10,120 nucleotides of DNA from Alphaproteobacteria bacterium (GTDB taxonomy: Bacteria > Pseudomonadota > Alphaproteobacteria > Rhizobiales > Devosiaceae), in assembly GCA_018820005.1 (NCBI GenBank), contig JAHJOS010000579.1, positions 1 to 10,120 on the forward strand, read 5' to 3'. The notes under the pieces were generated by a model. The model was given only the letters and a program-made list of their open reading frames with translations. It was not told where the DNA came from and searched no databases. Shown here in pieces: positions 1 through 8,079 of the stretch. The position numbers and the translations under genes are program-made. Numbering within the stretch: position 1 is the first letter of the stretch; each line of letters opens with the position of its first letter.

Positions 1-918
1 CTTGATCACCTTGGCGCCGGGAAAATCCTTTTCGAAGCACAGGATGTTGTCGACCTCGGCGCCGCGCCAGCCGTAGATGGACTGGTCATCGTCGCCCACC
101 ACGCAGATATTGGCTTCCGACGCCGGCTTGCCCTGGGCCAAGAGGCGTAGCCAGAGATACTGGGCCGTGTTGCTGTCCTGATACTCGTCCACCAGCATGT
201 ATTTGAACTTGCGATGGAATTCGGCCAGCACATCCGGATTTTCTTTGAACAGGCGGATGCACTCGAGCAGCAGATCGCCGAAATCGGCGGCATTGAGCGT
301 CTTGAGCCGGGCCTGATAGGCAGCGTAGAGCGCGGCGCCGCGGCCATTGGCATAGCTGCCGCTATCGGCTGGCGAAACATCCTTGGGCAAGAGGCCCTTG
401 TTCTTCCAGCCATCCATCATCGAGGCGAACAATTTGGCGGGCCAGCGCTTCTCGTCGATATTGTCGGCATCGAGCAATTGCTTGATCAGCCGGATCTGGT
501 CGTCGGTATCGAGGATGGTGAAGGTACTGGTCAGGCCCACCAGCCCGGCGTGCTGGCGCAGGATGCGGGCGCCGATGGAGTGGAACGTGCCCATCCAGGG
601 CATCGACTCAAAGCGCGGGACGAGTTTTTCGATGCGCTCCTTCATTTCCCGCGCAGCCTTGTTGGTGAAGGTCACCGACAGGATCTGCGAAGGCCAGGCG
701 CGGTTGGTATTGATAATATGGGCGATGCGGGTCGTCAGCACGCGCGTCTTGCCGGTGCCGGCGCCGGCCAGCACCAGAAGCGGTCCGTCAATGCTTTCGA
801 CAGCGTCGCGCTGCTCGGCGTTCAGGCCCTGCAGATAGTCAGGCACCTGGCTGCGCTTGAACTGGCTGGTAATCGCGCCGGCGGTTGGCCGATCGAGGGG
901 GTGGTCTGCACCGGGCAT
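1..918 (-). CDS. uvrD: UvrD/PcrA-type ATP-dependent DNA helicase, N-terminal part (runs off the window)
   Basis: This is a superfamily 1A 3'-5' DNA helicase of the UvrD/PcrA/Rep type. Such enzymes unwind DNA in nucleotide excision and mismatch repair and strip proteins from DNA. The frame is open for 306 codons from the ATG at 918 to the window edge; full-length members have roughly 700-800 residues, so less than half is present. Visible motifs are the Q-motif region GLNAEQRDAV (residues 31-40), Walker A AGAGTGKT (51-58), motif Ia TFTNKAAREM, Walker B/motif II VDEYQDSN (about 243-250) and motif III GDDDQSIYGWRGA (from 275). The start is supported by GGAAAGG at 925-931, six bases upstream. The gene diverges from the phytase-like gene. 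UvrD and PcrA cannot be separated from this half; Rep is less likely. Confidence 0.95.
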   Translation of the reverse strand, partial: MPGADHPLDRPTAGAITSQFKRSQVPDYLQGLNAEQRDAVESIDGPLLVLAGAGTGKTRVLTTRIAHIINTNRAWPSQILSVTFTNKAAREMKERIEKLVPRFESMPWMGTFHSIGARILRQHAGLVGLTSTFTILDTDDQIRLIKQLLDADNIDEKRWPAKLFASMMDGWKNKGLLPKDVSPADSGSYANGRGAALYAAYQARLKTLNAADFGDLLLECIRLFKENPDVLAEFHRKFKYMLVDEYQDSNTAQYLWLRLLAQGKPASEANICVVGDDDQSIYGWRGAEVDNILCFEKDFPGAKVIK

Positions 919-996
919 TGATAGCCTTTCCATCGCTGCGCGCCGGGGCAGGCGCAGCAGCGCGGCGATTGACGAATCTTGATTTGTTCTCGTTCG

Positions 997-1025
997 AATA
1001 TAGGCAGTGCCAAGGCCAATGTATA
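997..1025 (-). promoter_or_regulatory. Putative sigma-70 promoter for the UvrD-type helicase
   Basis: Read on the minus strand, a -35-like TATACA (1025-1020) and a -10-like TATATT (1002-997) are separated by exactly 17 bases. They match the consensus at four and five of six positions. Transcription would begin near 990 and leave a leader of about 70 bases before the ATG at 918. No alphaproteobacterial SOS box (GTTC-N7-GTTC) overlaps it, so there is no sequence sign of LexA control. Promoter calls by eye are uncertain. Confidence 0.5.
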
Positions 1026-1035
1026 GAACGCGCCG

Positions 1036-1064
1036 ACGTCACGGTTCTGTCACGCGCCTGTCAC
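1036..1064 (+). promoter_or_regulatory. PHO box (PhoB binding site) upstream of the phytase-like gene
   Basis: Two identical 7-base direct repeats CTGTCAC lie at 1047-1053 and 1058-1064, separated by the 4-base spacer GCGC. A third, degenerate copy ACGTCAC sits at 1036-1042 in the same 11-base phase. The known PHO box, bound by phosphorylated PhoB, is two 7-base repeats close to CTGTCAT/C with a 4-base A/T-rich spacer; here the repeats fit and the spacer is GC-rich. The site ends 55 bases before the ATG at 1120, a usual place for an activator box that replaces the -35 element. I see no good -10 sequence after it. The product downstream is a phytase-like secreted protein, which fits phosphate control. 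Confidence 0.75.
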
Positions 1065-1119
1065 CTTGCTGTTGCCGGGGCTCCCTAAGGCACCTCCATT
1101 GACTCAATGGGGGATCGAC

Positions 1120-3294
1120 ATGTCCAGGACCAAACTTCTCGCCGCGCTCACCACAACGCTGCTGGCGACCACTGCCGGCGTCAACGCAGCCGAGGTCTTC
1201 AACAGGATCGCCAGCTTTCCAGTGGCGCTGAACAATGCCGAGGCCAAGGCCACTTCGTCCGAGATCATCGCAGCGACCGACGACGGCATGATGCTGATCT
1301 ATTCGGACAGCCCGGCCGGCGGCATTGGCTTTGTCGATATCACCGATGCCAAGGCGCCCAAGGCCGCCGGTTTCATGGACATGGGCGGCGAGCCCACCTC
1401 GGTCACCATCATCGGCGCCAAGGCCTATGTGGCGGTCAATACCTCCGAGAGCTATGTCGCCCCCTCGGGCAAGCTGGTGGTGGTCGATATCGCCAGCAAG
1501 GCCGTGGACGGCGAGTTCGATCTGGGCGGTCAGCCCGATTCCATCGCCCATAACAAGGACAACACCATCCTTGCGATCGCCATCGAGAACGAGCGCGACG
1601 AAGAGCTCAATGATGGCGCCCTGCCGCAGCTGCCCGCTGGCTATGTCGTTATTGTCACGCTCGCCGATGGCGCCGTCACCGAAGCCGGGATCAAGAAGGT
1701 CGAGGTCACGGGCCTCTCCGAGATCGCCCCTGAAGACGCCGAACCTGAGTTCGTCGCCTTCAACGATGCCGACGAACTCGCCGTAACGCTGCAGGAAAAC
1801 AACTGGGTTGCCATCATCGATGCCAAGACCGCCACGGTGACCGGCGGCTTCTCGGCCGGCGAAACCGGCGTATCGGGCGTCGATACCAAGAAGGACGGCC
1901 GCATCGATTTCACCGCCGACAAGAAGCCCGTTCCGCGCGAACCCGATGCGGTCAAGTGGCTGGGCGATGATCGCCTGATCACCGCCAATGAAGGCGACTG
2001 GAACGGTGGTTCGCGCGGCTTCACCATTTTCGGTCGGGATGGCACGATCCAGTTCGACTCCGGCAATACGCTCGATGTCAGCGCTGCCCAGCTCGGCCAT
2101 TATCCGGATTTCCGCAACAAGAAGGGCGTTGAGCCTGAGGGCCTGGATGTCGCCACGTTCGGCGACCAGCGCTATTTCTTCGTTGCCGAAGAGCGTTCCT
2201 CGTTGATCGGGGTCTACAAGGACACCGGCGCCGAGCCCGAACTGGTGCAGTATCTGCCATCGGGCATTTCGCCTGAAGGCCTGATCGCCATTCCCTCGCG
2301 CAATCTGCTGGCCACGGCCAATGAGACCGATCTGCGTGAAGACGGCGGCGTTGGCAGCCATGTCATGCTCTATGAGCTGGCCGAAGGCGAAGCGGCCTTC
2401 CCATCGATCATTTCCGATCTTGATGCCGACGGCCATCCCATTGGCTGGGCTGCGCTTTCCGGCGCCGTTGCCGATTCGGAAAAGCCCGGCATGCTCTATG
2501 CCGTCAGCGACAGCGTGCTCTCGGGCGCGCCGGCCATCTACACCATCGATGCCACGGCCAAGCCGGCGCACATCACGGCCAAGACCATCGTGACCCGCAA
2601 TGGCGATACCGCCCAGAAGCTCGATCTTGAAGGCATCACGCTCGATGGCGAGGGCGGCTTCTGGCTGGCCAATGAGGGCGACGCCGCCAAGCTGGTGCCG
2701 CATGCCCTGATCCATGTCGATGCCGAAGGCGCCATTATCGGCGAAGCCGGTCTGCCGGTGGAACTGCTTGCCGGCCAGACCCGCTTTGGCACAGAGGGCG
2801 TTGCTGCCGTCGGCACTGGTGACGATCAGGTGCTCTGGGTTGCCATGCAGCGCGAGTGGAAGGACGATGCCAAGGGCATGGTCAAGCTGCTGGCCTATAC
2901 GCCTGCGACCAAGAGCTGGGGTGCTGTGCATTATCCGCTCGAAGCTGCGCCGGAAGGCGGCTGGGTTGGCCTGAGTGAAATCACCGTCCATGGTGACTAC
3001 GCCTATATCGTGGAGCGCGACAACCAGATCGGCGACAAGGCCGGCCTCAAGGCCATCTACCGCGTCAAGCTCAGCGACCTGGTCGCCGCTCCGCTCGATG
3101 GGGAACTGCCGGTGGTAGCCAAGGAACTGGTGCGCGATCTCGTGCCAGACCTCAAGTCAGCCAATGGCTATGTGCTCGACAAGGTGGAAAGCTTTGCCAT
3201 CGACGCTGCCGGCAATGGCTATGTCATCACCGACAATGACGGCACCGACGACAGCTCGGGCGAGACCATGTTCTGGTCGATCGGCGCGCTCTGA
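1120..3294 (+). CDS. Secreted esterase-like phytase-family protein with N-terminal beta-propeller-like domain
   Basis: The 724-residue product begins with a signal peptide: basic MSRTK, a hydrophobic run LLAALTTTLLATTAG, and likely cleavage around VNAA-E (residue 24). I saw no cysteine in the protein, which suits an exported beta protein. Residues about 25-430 resemble the choice-of-anchor I / YVTN-like propeller region, with repeated short strands and GVEPEGLD at about 336-343. Residues about 433-724 fit the esterase-like phytase domain (PF13449), with DLEGITLDGEGGFWLANEG from 502 and WVGLSEITVHGDYAYIVERDN further on. Function is inferred: hydrolysis of phosphate esters outside the cytoplasm; the substrate is unknown and activity of this family is poorly defined. 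The start at 1120 has GGGGGA five bases upstream. An upstream in-frame TTG at 1066 would place the signal peptide inside the protein and abut the PHO box, so I reject it. Confidence 0.85.
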   Translation: MSRTKLLAALTTTLLATTAGVNAAEVFNRIASFPVALNNAEAKATSSEIIAATDDGMMLIYSDSPAGGIGFVDITDAKAPKAAGFMDMGGEPTSVTIIGAKAYVAVNTSESYVAPSGKLVVVDIASKAVDGEFDLGGQPDSIAHNKDNTILAIAIENERDEELNDGALPQLPAGYVVIVTLADGAVTEAGIKKVEVTGLSEIAPEDAEPEFVAFNDADELAVTLQENNWVAIIDAKTATVTGGFSAGETGVSGVDTKKDGRIDFTADKKPVPREPDAVKWLGDDRLITANEGDWNGGSRGFTIFGRDGTIQFDSGNTLDVSAAQLGHYPDFRNKKGVEPEGLDVATFGDQRYFFVAEERSSLIGVYKDTGAEPELVQYLPSGISPEGLIAIPSRNLLATANETDLREDGGVGSHVMLYELAEGEAAFPSIISDLDADGHPIGWAALSGAVADSEKPGMLYAVSDSVLSGAPAIYTIDATAKPAHITAKTIVTRNGDTAQKLDLEGITLDGEGGFWLANEGDAAKLVPHALIHVDAEGAIIGEAGLPVELLAGQTRFGTEGVAAVGTGDDQVLWVAMQREWKDDAKGMVKLLAYTPATKSWGAVHYPLEAAPEGGWVGLSEITVHGDYAYIVERDNQIGDKAGLKAIYRVKLSDLVAAPLDGELPVVAKELVRDLVPDLKSANGYVLDKVESFAIDAAGNGYVITDNDGTDDSSGETMFWSIGAL

Positions 3295-3318
3295 TTGCAG
3301 CCAACCTGACGTGAGCTT

Positions 3319-3353
3319 GACGGCCGGTCCTCTGGGGCCGGCCGTCTGCATTT
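3319..3353 (+). terminator. Rho-independent terminator after the phytase-like gene
   Basis: A 12-base-pair stem (3319-3330 with 3335-3346), GC-rich with one G-U pair, closes a four-base loop TCTG. It starts 25 bases after the stop codon. The following TGCATTT is only a weak T-tract, so termination may be partial or assisted. Confidence 0.7.
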
Positions 3354-3428
3354 GCCGCATTGGTGCAACAGGCCACGCCAGATCGCCGTTCCGGCAAATC
3401 CACGCGTGTATTCAATCGACTGGCGGGC

Positions 3429-3456
3429 TTGCGTGGCGAGCGCTCTTGCCTACACT
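3429..3456 (+). promoter_or_regulatory. Possible promoter of the AsmA-family gene
   Basis: TTGCGT (3429-3434) and TACACT (3451-3456) are separated by 16 bases and match sigma-70 consensus at three and four of six positions. The site lies between the terminator hairpin and the GTG start at 3489. A separate promoter is expected here because the upstream gene ends in a terminator. This is a weak match chosen by eye. Confidence 0.35.
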
Positions 3457-3488
3457 CTGGCGGGGCCTAACGGGATGATCCACGCACA

Positions 3489-6400
3489 GTGCTGAACCGC
3501 ATCTACATTGTCGTTGGCGTGCTGGCGATCATCGTGCTCGGCAGCGCCTTCATCGCGCCCCATCTGATTCAGTGGGGCGACTATCGCACCCGCATGGAAG
3601 CGCTGGCGACCCAGGTGCTGGGCACGCCGGTGACCATTCGCGGCGATATCGAGTTCTCCCTGCTGCCGCAGCCCCGGCTGAGCTTCACCAATGTGCTGGT
3701 TGGCTCGCCCGATGAGCCGGCGGCCACGGTCGACGCCGTGGAAGCGGAATTCTCGCTGATGGATTTCCTGCGCGACAATTACGATCTGACCAAGTTGGTG
3801 CTGCGCGGGCCGGTGGTGGATTTCGCCGTCGACGAAAGTGGCCTGTTCGGCAGCGGCGTCAAACTGGCCGACGGCGGTGGCGGTGTGGCGCTGCGCGAGG
3901 CCACTATTGTGGGCGGCACGCTGCGCCTGCTCGATCGGCGCGTGGGGGAAAGCTACGTGGTCAGTGAACTCGAGGGCAATCTGCGCCTGTCGAGCCTGGC
4001 CGGACCGTTCCAGTTTCAGGGGGGCGGCGTCTATGGTGGCGAGCGCTACAGCGCGCGGCTCAATGCGGCGCTGGCCGATGCCAATGGCGCCTCGCGCGTT
4101 TCTGCCTTCGTGCAACCGGTCAGCGCTGCGTTTTCTCTGACCACCGAAGGCCTTTTGAGCGCCGGCGTGGCCCCAAAATATGACGGCACGCTGACCTATC
4201 GGCAGGCGCCGCCGCCAGCCACCAAGGCCGATGACATTCGCGGTGACCTGGTGTTCGAGAGCAAGGTTGCGGCATCCACCGATCGCATCGTGCTCTCGGG
4301 CTATACGCTGCAGCCCGATCAGAACCGGGCGAGCACGCGGCTGACCGGCGCGGCCAGCATCCGGCTGGGCGTGGGACGCAGCTTTGACGCGGTGGTTTCG
4401 GGGGGCGTGTTCTCCCTGCCGCCGCGCGACGCCAAGGAAGATCCCGCGGTCCAGCCCTATGAAGCGGTGCGCCTGCTCGCCGAACTGCCGGCGCCGATCA
4501 TGCCGGCGATGCCGGGGCGGGTGGGCATCGATCTGGCCGAGGTGGGCCTGCGCGGCTTTGCGCTGCGCAATGTGCGGGTCGATGCCAGCACGGATGGTAC
4601 CAGCTGGGCCATCGAGACCTTTATCGCGCAACTGCCGGGCGAGACCAGGCTGGTCGCCAGTGGCAAGCTTGTCGCCGAGGTCGATCATCCCGCTTTTGAG
4701 GGGCAGTTTACCTTGACCAGCCAGCGCCTCGATGGCCTGGCGGGGCTCTGGCGCAAGACGGTGCCCAACAATCCGCTGTTCAACCAATCGGGGAGCCTGA
4801 AGGGCAATCTGATGCTCAAGGGCGATGCGCTGCGGGTTGGCGAGGGTGTGCTGACGCTGGCGGGCGCGGCGCATGCGGTTGATCTGCGTATCGGTTTTGG
4901 CGAGGAAAAGCGGCTCGATGTCACGGCCCGCTTTGCCAATCTGGGGGCAGATGGCAGCGCTGTTGTCGCGGCGCTGCTGCCCAATGTCAGTGCCGACCCC
5001 GGCTTTGCCATCAGCTTTCCGGCCGGCAGCTTTGGCATCAGCAGCACGGCGGCACAGGTCTTTGGACTCGATGGCACCGATCTGGTGGCCAATGGACAAT
5101 GGAACGGTCAGGAACTCAGCTTCACGCGGCTTTCCGCAGGCGCGTGGGGTGGGCTGGGTTTTGACACAACGCTGACTGTGGCGGGCAATCTTGCGGCACC
5201 CAAACTCTCGGGCTCGGGCCGGCTGCGCATTGGCAAGGGCGACGCGCCGGCGCTGGCGGCGCTGTATGATCTAGTCGGCACGCCGCAGTCCTGGCGCGAT
5301 TATCTGGCTCTGTCGGCGCCCGCCGAAATGCTGATCGATCTCGAACCGGCCGCTGAGGGCGCCGGGCAGGTTCTGACGCTTGGCGGCACGGCTGGCGTCG
5401 CCAAGCTCAATCTGCGGGCCGAACTGGGCGATGGCCTGGCGGCCCTGAGCACCGGACAGTTACGGCTGACCGCCAGCCTTGAAGGCGATGATGTGCCCGG
5501 TCTGACCCGCCAGCTCGGCCTGGGTGATGCAACCCTTGTCAGTGGCGAAAGCCTGTTGGTCAGCATTGGTCTGCGCGGCTCGCCCAGCAATAGTCTTGAA
5601 AGCCGTATCAACTTCAGCTCCGGCGATGAGACGCTTGGCTTTGCCGGCAATCTGGTGAGCGTTCAGGATGGCGAGTTGCAGGGCACTGGCGCGCTGAGCG
5701 TGGATCTGGCCGATGCCGGTGGTCTGGCCCAGATTGTCGGGGCAAGGGGCGTCAGCCTGCCGCGCGTCAAGGCGGAGGCACAGTTGCATTTTGAGGGCGA
5801 GCGGCTGGCCCGTCTTACCGAAATCAGTGGCACCTCCGGGGCCACCGGTTTTTCGGGCGAGCTGTCGCTGTCGCGTGTGCGCGATGCTGCAGCCGTCAGC
5901 GGCGCGGTGGCCATTGAAAGCGTCTCGGTTGAGGGTCTAGCCGCCGCACTGTTCGGACAGGCGGCGCTGGTCGGCGGTGACTCTGTGTGGCCTGAAGGAC
6001 CGGTCATGGGATCGGGACAGGCGCGCCAGACGCGCGGCACCGTCAGTGTCACGGCCAAGGCGTTGACTGCAGGCGGCCAAGCGCGGTTTGGCGCCACCAG
6101 CTTTGATTTGAGCTGGGATGAAACCCGGACAAGGCTCAACCGGTTCACTGCCGCCGCCGGCGACACGGGCGCGATTGGCCTTGATGTCACGGTGTGCTGC
6201 TCGGGCCCACTGCCGGAGCGCACGGTCAGCGGTAGGCTCAGCCTGACGGGGGTGCCGCTGGCGACAATAGCGCCTCCCGCTGTGGCCGCAGCCCTGTCGG
6301 GAACCCTTGATGGCGGCGTGAGCGTTGAAGGCTCCGGCGCCAGTATAGCCGAGGTCATGGCCAGCGTGGCGGGTGAGGGCAGTTTCACGCTGGCCGATTT

Positions 6401-7157
6401 TGCGGCGACGCAATTGGCGCCGGGAGTCTTCCCCACGGTGGCTGGCCTCGAGGACGTGCTCAATACCGATGCCGATACTCTGCGTACGGTGATCGCCGTG
6501 GCGCTGGGGCAGGGGCCGTTCACGGCGCCATCGGCTGCCGGTGCCTTCACCATTGCTGGTGGTGTGGCGCGGCTGAACAATCTGATTGTGGATGGTCCGG
6601 GCGCGCGGCTGGCCGGCGATGTCAGCCTTGATCTGCCCACACTGGGCCTGAACGGCGCCTTTGCCCTGACGCCGCTGGGTTTTGCCGATGCCAAGGGGCT
6701 GGTCGGCCCCGATATCTCCCGCATCGCCACCCAGATTGGTGGCACCCTTGTGGCGCCTGAGGTCATGCTCGATCTTGAGGAAATCGTTGCCGGCATCCAG
6801 GTGCGGGCCAATGAGATGGAGCTTGATCGGCTTGAGGCGCTGGCCGCCGAGGATGCGGCCCGCCAGCGTGCCGCCGCGCAGGAGCGCAACCGGCTGATCG
6901 AGGAACAGCGCCGCAAGGCCGCCGAGGAGGCCGCGCGCCAGGCGGCTGAGGAGGCGGCGCGCCTGGCTGCCGAAGACGCAGCTCGGCAGGCCGAGGAAGA
7001 GGCCGCGCAACAGCGCGCCAATGAGCAGATCCAGCAAGAGACTCCGCCGCCGGTCGAGAACCTGCCCAACCAGCCGCTCAACCTGGGGCTGCAGCCTCTG
7101 GTCAATCAGCCGACTGATTTTACGGTCAATAGCCCGACGTTCGGCCCGATCAACTGA
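3489..7157 (+). CDS. AsmA-family envelope protein with octad-repeat C-terminal tail
   Basis: The 1222-residue product starts with one N-terminal membrane helix (about residues 4-23, YIVVGVLAIIVLGSAFIAP). It continues as typical AsmA sequence (GTPVTIRGDIEFSLLPQP near 45-65), followed by long repetitive beta-strand segments and an AsmA C-terminal-like region around 850-1110 (ADFAATQLAPGVFPTVAGL near 970). AsmA-like proteins such as AsmA, TamB and YhdP are inner-membrane-anchored, span the periplasm, and are linked to outer-membrane lipid transport and assembly; a transport role here is inferred. Residues 1117-1180 form a charged Ala/Glu/Arg coiled coil with four near-identical 8-residue repeats (1144-1175), then a Pro/Asn/Gln-rich end. 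The GTG start is the only plausible one: an in-frame TAA lies at 3468-3470. Its ribosome site (CGGG near 3471) is distant. The 3' end overlaps the convergent RHH gene by 8 bases. Confidence 0.9.
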   Translation: MLNRIYIVVGVLAIIVLGSAFIAPHLIQWGDYRTRMEALATQVLGTPVTIRGDIEFSLLPQPRLSFTNVLVGSPDEPAATVDAVEAEFSLMDFLRDNYDLTKLVLRGPVVDFAVDESGLFGSGVKLADGGGGVALREATIVGGTLRLLDRRVGESYVVSELEGNLRLSSLAGPFQFQGGGVYGGERYSARLNAALADANGASRVSAFVQPVSAAFSLTTEGLLSAGVAPKYDGTLTYRQAPPPATKADDIRGDLVFESKVAASTDRIVLSGYTLQPDQNRASTRLTGAASIRLGVGRSFDAVVSGGVFSLPPRDAKEDPAVQPYEAVRLLAELPAPIMPAMPGRVGIDLAEVGLRGFALRNVRVDASTDGTSWAIETFIAQLPGETRLVASGKLVAEVDHPAFEGQFTLTSQRLDGLAGLWRKTVPNNPLFNQSGSLKGNLMLKGDALRVGEGVLTLAGAAHAVDLRIGFGEEKRLDVTARFANLGADGSAVVAALLPNVSADPGFAISFPAGSFGISSTAAQVFGLDGTDLVANGQWNGQELSFTRLSAGAWGGLGFDTTLTVAGNLAAPKLSGSGRLRIGKGDAPALAALYDLVGTPQSWRDYLALSAPAEMLIDLEPAAEGAGQVLTLGGTAGVAKLNLRAELGDGLAALSTGQLRLTASLEGDDVPGLTRQLGLGDATLVSGESLLVSIGLRGSPSNSLESRINFSSGDETLGFAGNLVSVQDGELQGTGALSVDLADAGGLAQIVGARGVSLPRVKAEAQLHFEGERLARLTEISGTSGATGFSGELSLSRVRDAAAVSGAVAIESVSVEGLAAALFGQAALVGGDSVWPEGPVMGSGQARQTRGTVSVTAKALTAGGQARFGATSFDLSWDETRTRLNRFTAAAGDTGAIGLDVTVCCSGPLPERTVSGRLSLTGVPLATIAPPAVAAALSGTLDGGVSVEGSGASIAEVMASVAGEGSFTLADFAATQLAPGVFPTVAGLEDVLNTDADTLRTVIAVALGQGPFTAPSAAGAFTIAGGVARLNNLIVDGPGARLAGDVSLDLPTLGLNGAFALTPLGFADAKGLVGPDISRIATQIGGTLVAPEVMLDLEEIVAGIQVRANEMELDRLEALAAEDAARQRAAAQERNRLIEEQRRKAAEEAARQAAEEAARLAAEDAARQAEEEAAQQRANEQIQQETPPPVENLPNQPLNLGLQPLVNQPTDFTVNSPTFGPIN
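6918..7013 (+). repeat. Four tandem 24-base coding repeats in the AsmA-family gene
   Basis: Four consecutive 8-residue units read AAEEAARQ, AAEEAARL, AAEDAARQ and AEEEAAQQ. The protein repeat is cleaner than the DNA repeat, because several synonymous codons differ between units. That points to an old duplication kept by selection rather than recent slippage. The pattern should form a helical, alternately charged segment. Confidence 0.8.
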
Positions 7158-7383
7158 TCTCTGGCACGGTCTGCGCAGCGGCTCGCGCCTGATACCAGCG
7201 CAGCACGGCCAAACGCGTGGCCGAGGACAGGTTTGCCGTCTGCCGCTCGGCATCGATGGCGCAGATCAGTGCGGTCATGGTCTGTCCGGACTGGGCGGCC
7301 ATCACCTCAAGCGCCGCCCAGAATTCGGGCTCCAGCGCAATCGAGGTGCGGTGGCCGGCGATGGACAGGGATCGCTTGTCCAT
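7150..7383 (-). CDS. Ribbon-helix-helix domain protein (RHH_4-like), putative DNA-binding regulator
   Basis: This 77-residue protein fits the small rhizobial-type ribbon-helix-helix family (RHH_4, PF13467). RSLSIAGHRTSIALE (residues 4-18) would form the strand that enters the DNA groove. EFWAALEVMAAQSGQTMTAL (20-39) gives helix A and the turn, and the following helices end in LSSATRLAVLRWYQAR. Members dimerise and bind operator DNA; no target is known from this sequence. It follows sspB on the same strand after a 9-base gap, so the two are probably co-transcribed and translation may be coupled: the only ribosome-site-like bases are GGG directly before the ATG. Its stop region overlaps the convergent AsmA-family gene by 8 bases. 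Confidence 0.85.
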   Translation of the reverse strand: MDKRSLSIAGHRTSIALEPEFWAALEVMAAQSGQTMTALICAIDAERQTANLSSATRLAVLRWYQARAAAQTVPEIS

Positions 7384-7392
7384 CCCGGGTGA

Positions 7393-7881
7393 TCAGGGCT
7401 TCTTGCGGAAAGCGTCGAGGCTGACGACCTTCTTGCCCGGCTCGGTGCCATCGGGCTCGCCGTCAGTGCTGGCCTTTTCGACGGCTTCGTCCTCATCGTC
7501 TTCGTCGGCATCGGCGCCAGGCGCCATCTGCGGATCGAACTGCAGGCCGAACTGCACGGAGGGGTCAAAAAAGCCCTTCACTGCCGAGAACGGGATAACC
7601 AGCGTTTCGGGAATGCCGTCGAAGGACAGGCCGATTTCAAAGCCGGTCTCGGAGACCTTGAGGTCCCAATACTGGTTCTGGATGACGATGGTCATTTCCT
7701 TGTCGTACTGGCCAAGCAGTTTCTCGCTCAGCCGGACGCCCGGGGCGCGGGTGACGAAGGAAATAAAGAAATGGTGCTCGCCCGGCAGGCCGGTCTTGGC
7801 CACTTCGGCCAGCACCTTGCGCACGACGCCGCGCAGGGCTTCCTGAGCGAGTATATCGTAGCGCATGTGGTCTTCGGCCAT
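7393..7881 (-). CDS. sspB: SspB-family ClpXP adaptor protein
   Basis: The product (162 residues) is an alphaproteobacterial SspB. SspB binds ssrA-tagged polypeptides released from stalled ribosomes and tethers them to ClpX for degradation by ClpXP in the cytoplasm. Visible features are the family start MAEDHMRYDILAQEALRGVV (1-20), the conserved core GLPGEHHFFISF (31-42), MTIVIQNQYWDLKV (63-76) and IPFSAVKGFFDPSVQFGLQF (96-115). An acidic flexible linker follows (about 118-148, ADADEDDEDE), then the short C-terminal motif VVSLDAFRKK (152-161), which I infer is the ClpX-docking tail. I chose the ATG at 7881, with AAAGGG five bases upstream (7887-7892); a GTG at 7887 would sit on the ribosome site itself. 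The tmRNA gene ssrA lies just upstream on the same strand. Confidence 0.93.
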   Translation of the reverse strand: MAEDHMRYDILAQEALRGVVRKVLAEVAKTGLPGEHHFFISFVTRAPGVRLSEKLLGQYDKEMTIVIQNQYWDLKVSETGFEIGLSFDGIPETLVIPFSAVKGFFDPSVQFGLQFDPQMAPGADADEDDEDEAVEKASTDGEPDGTEPGKKVVSLDAFRKKP

Positions 7882-8079
7882 GGTCACCCTTTCGGCGCAG
7901 AGAGATAGAATCCAGTTCGGCCCATATCAGCCTTAGGTACCAAGATAATTCAAGGACAAAGGAACAGGGGAACCAGCATTTGAATGGAGAAGGTGCAGGC
8001 TTCTGTTGCCAGGTGCCTGCGGACCCCGCCTGTCACCCGGCTAGGGGTGGAGGACTTAATTTCCCAATGCTAGCACTGC

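Noticed and set aside
214..921. A 235-codon plus-strand frame opposite the helicase gene
   Set aside because: The minus frame carries all UvrD motifs in order; this one has none.
985..1050. GTTC/GAAC pairs near the helicase promoter, considered as an SOS (LexA) box
   Set aside because: None has the alphaproteobacterial GTTC-N7-GTTC spacing: one pair is two bases apart and the AGAAC/GTTCT inverted pair is too far apart.
1039..2991. A 650-codon open frame on the minus strand opposite the phytase-like gene
   Set aside because: It runs over the promoter region and the coding strand of a clearly recognisable exported protein. Its translation is low-complexity with no family signature. Long antisense frames are common in GC-rich genes because of codon bias.
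3450..5099. A 549-codon minus-strand frame opposite the AsmA-family gene
   Set aside because: It is the antisense shadow of GC-rich AsmA codons, with no recognisable domain and no ribosome site; the plus frame has clear family features.
5663..7253. Two long overlapping minus-strand frames (480 and 438 codons) opposite the AsmA 3' half
   Set aside because: They overlap each other in different frames and lie opposite the AsmA C-terminal domain and its repeats. The Ser/Arg/Ala-rich translations are typical of shadow frames.
7888..7960. A possible separate sspB promoter (TTGAAT with TGATAT)
   Set aside because: The -10 candidate matches at only about three of six positions and the spacing is 18; too weak to list.
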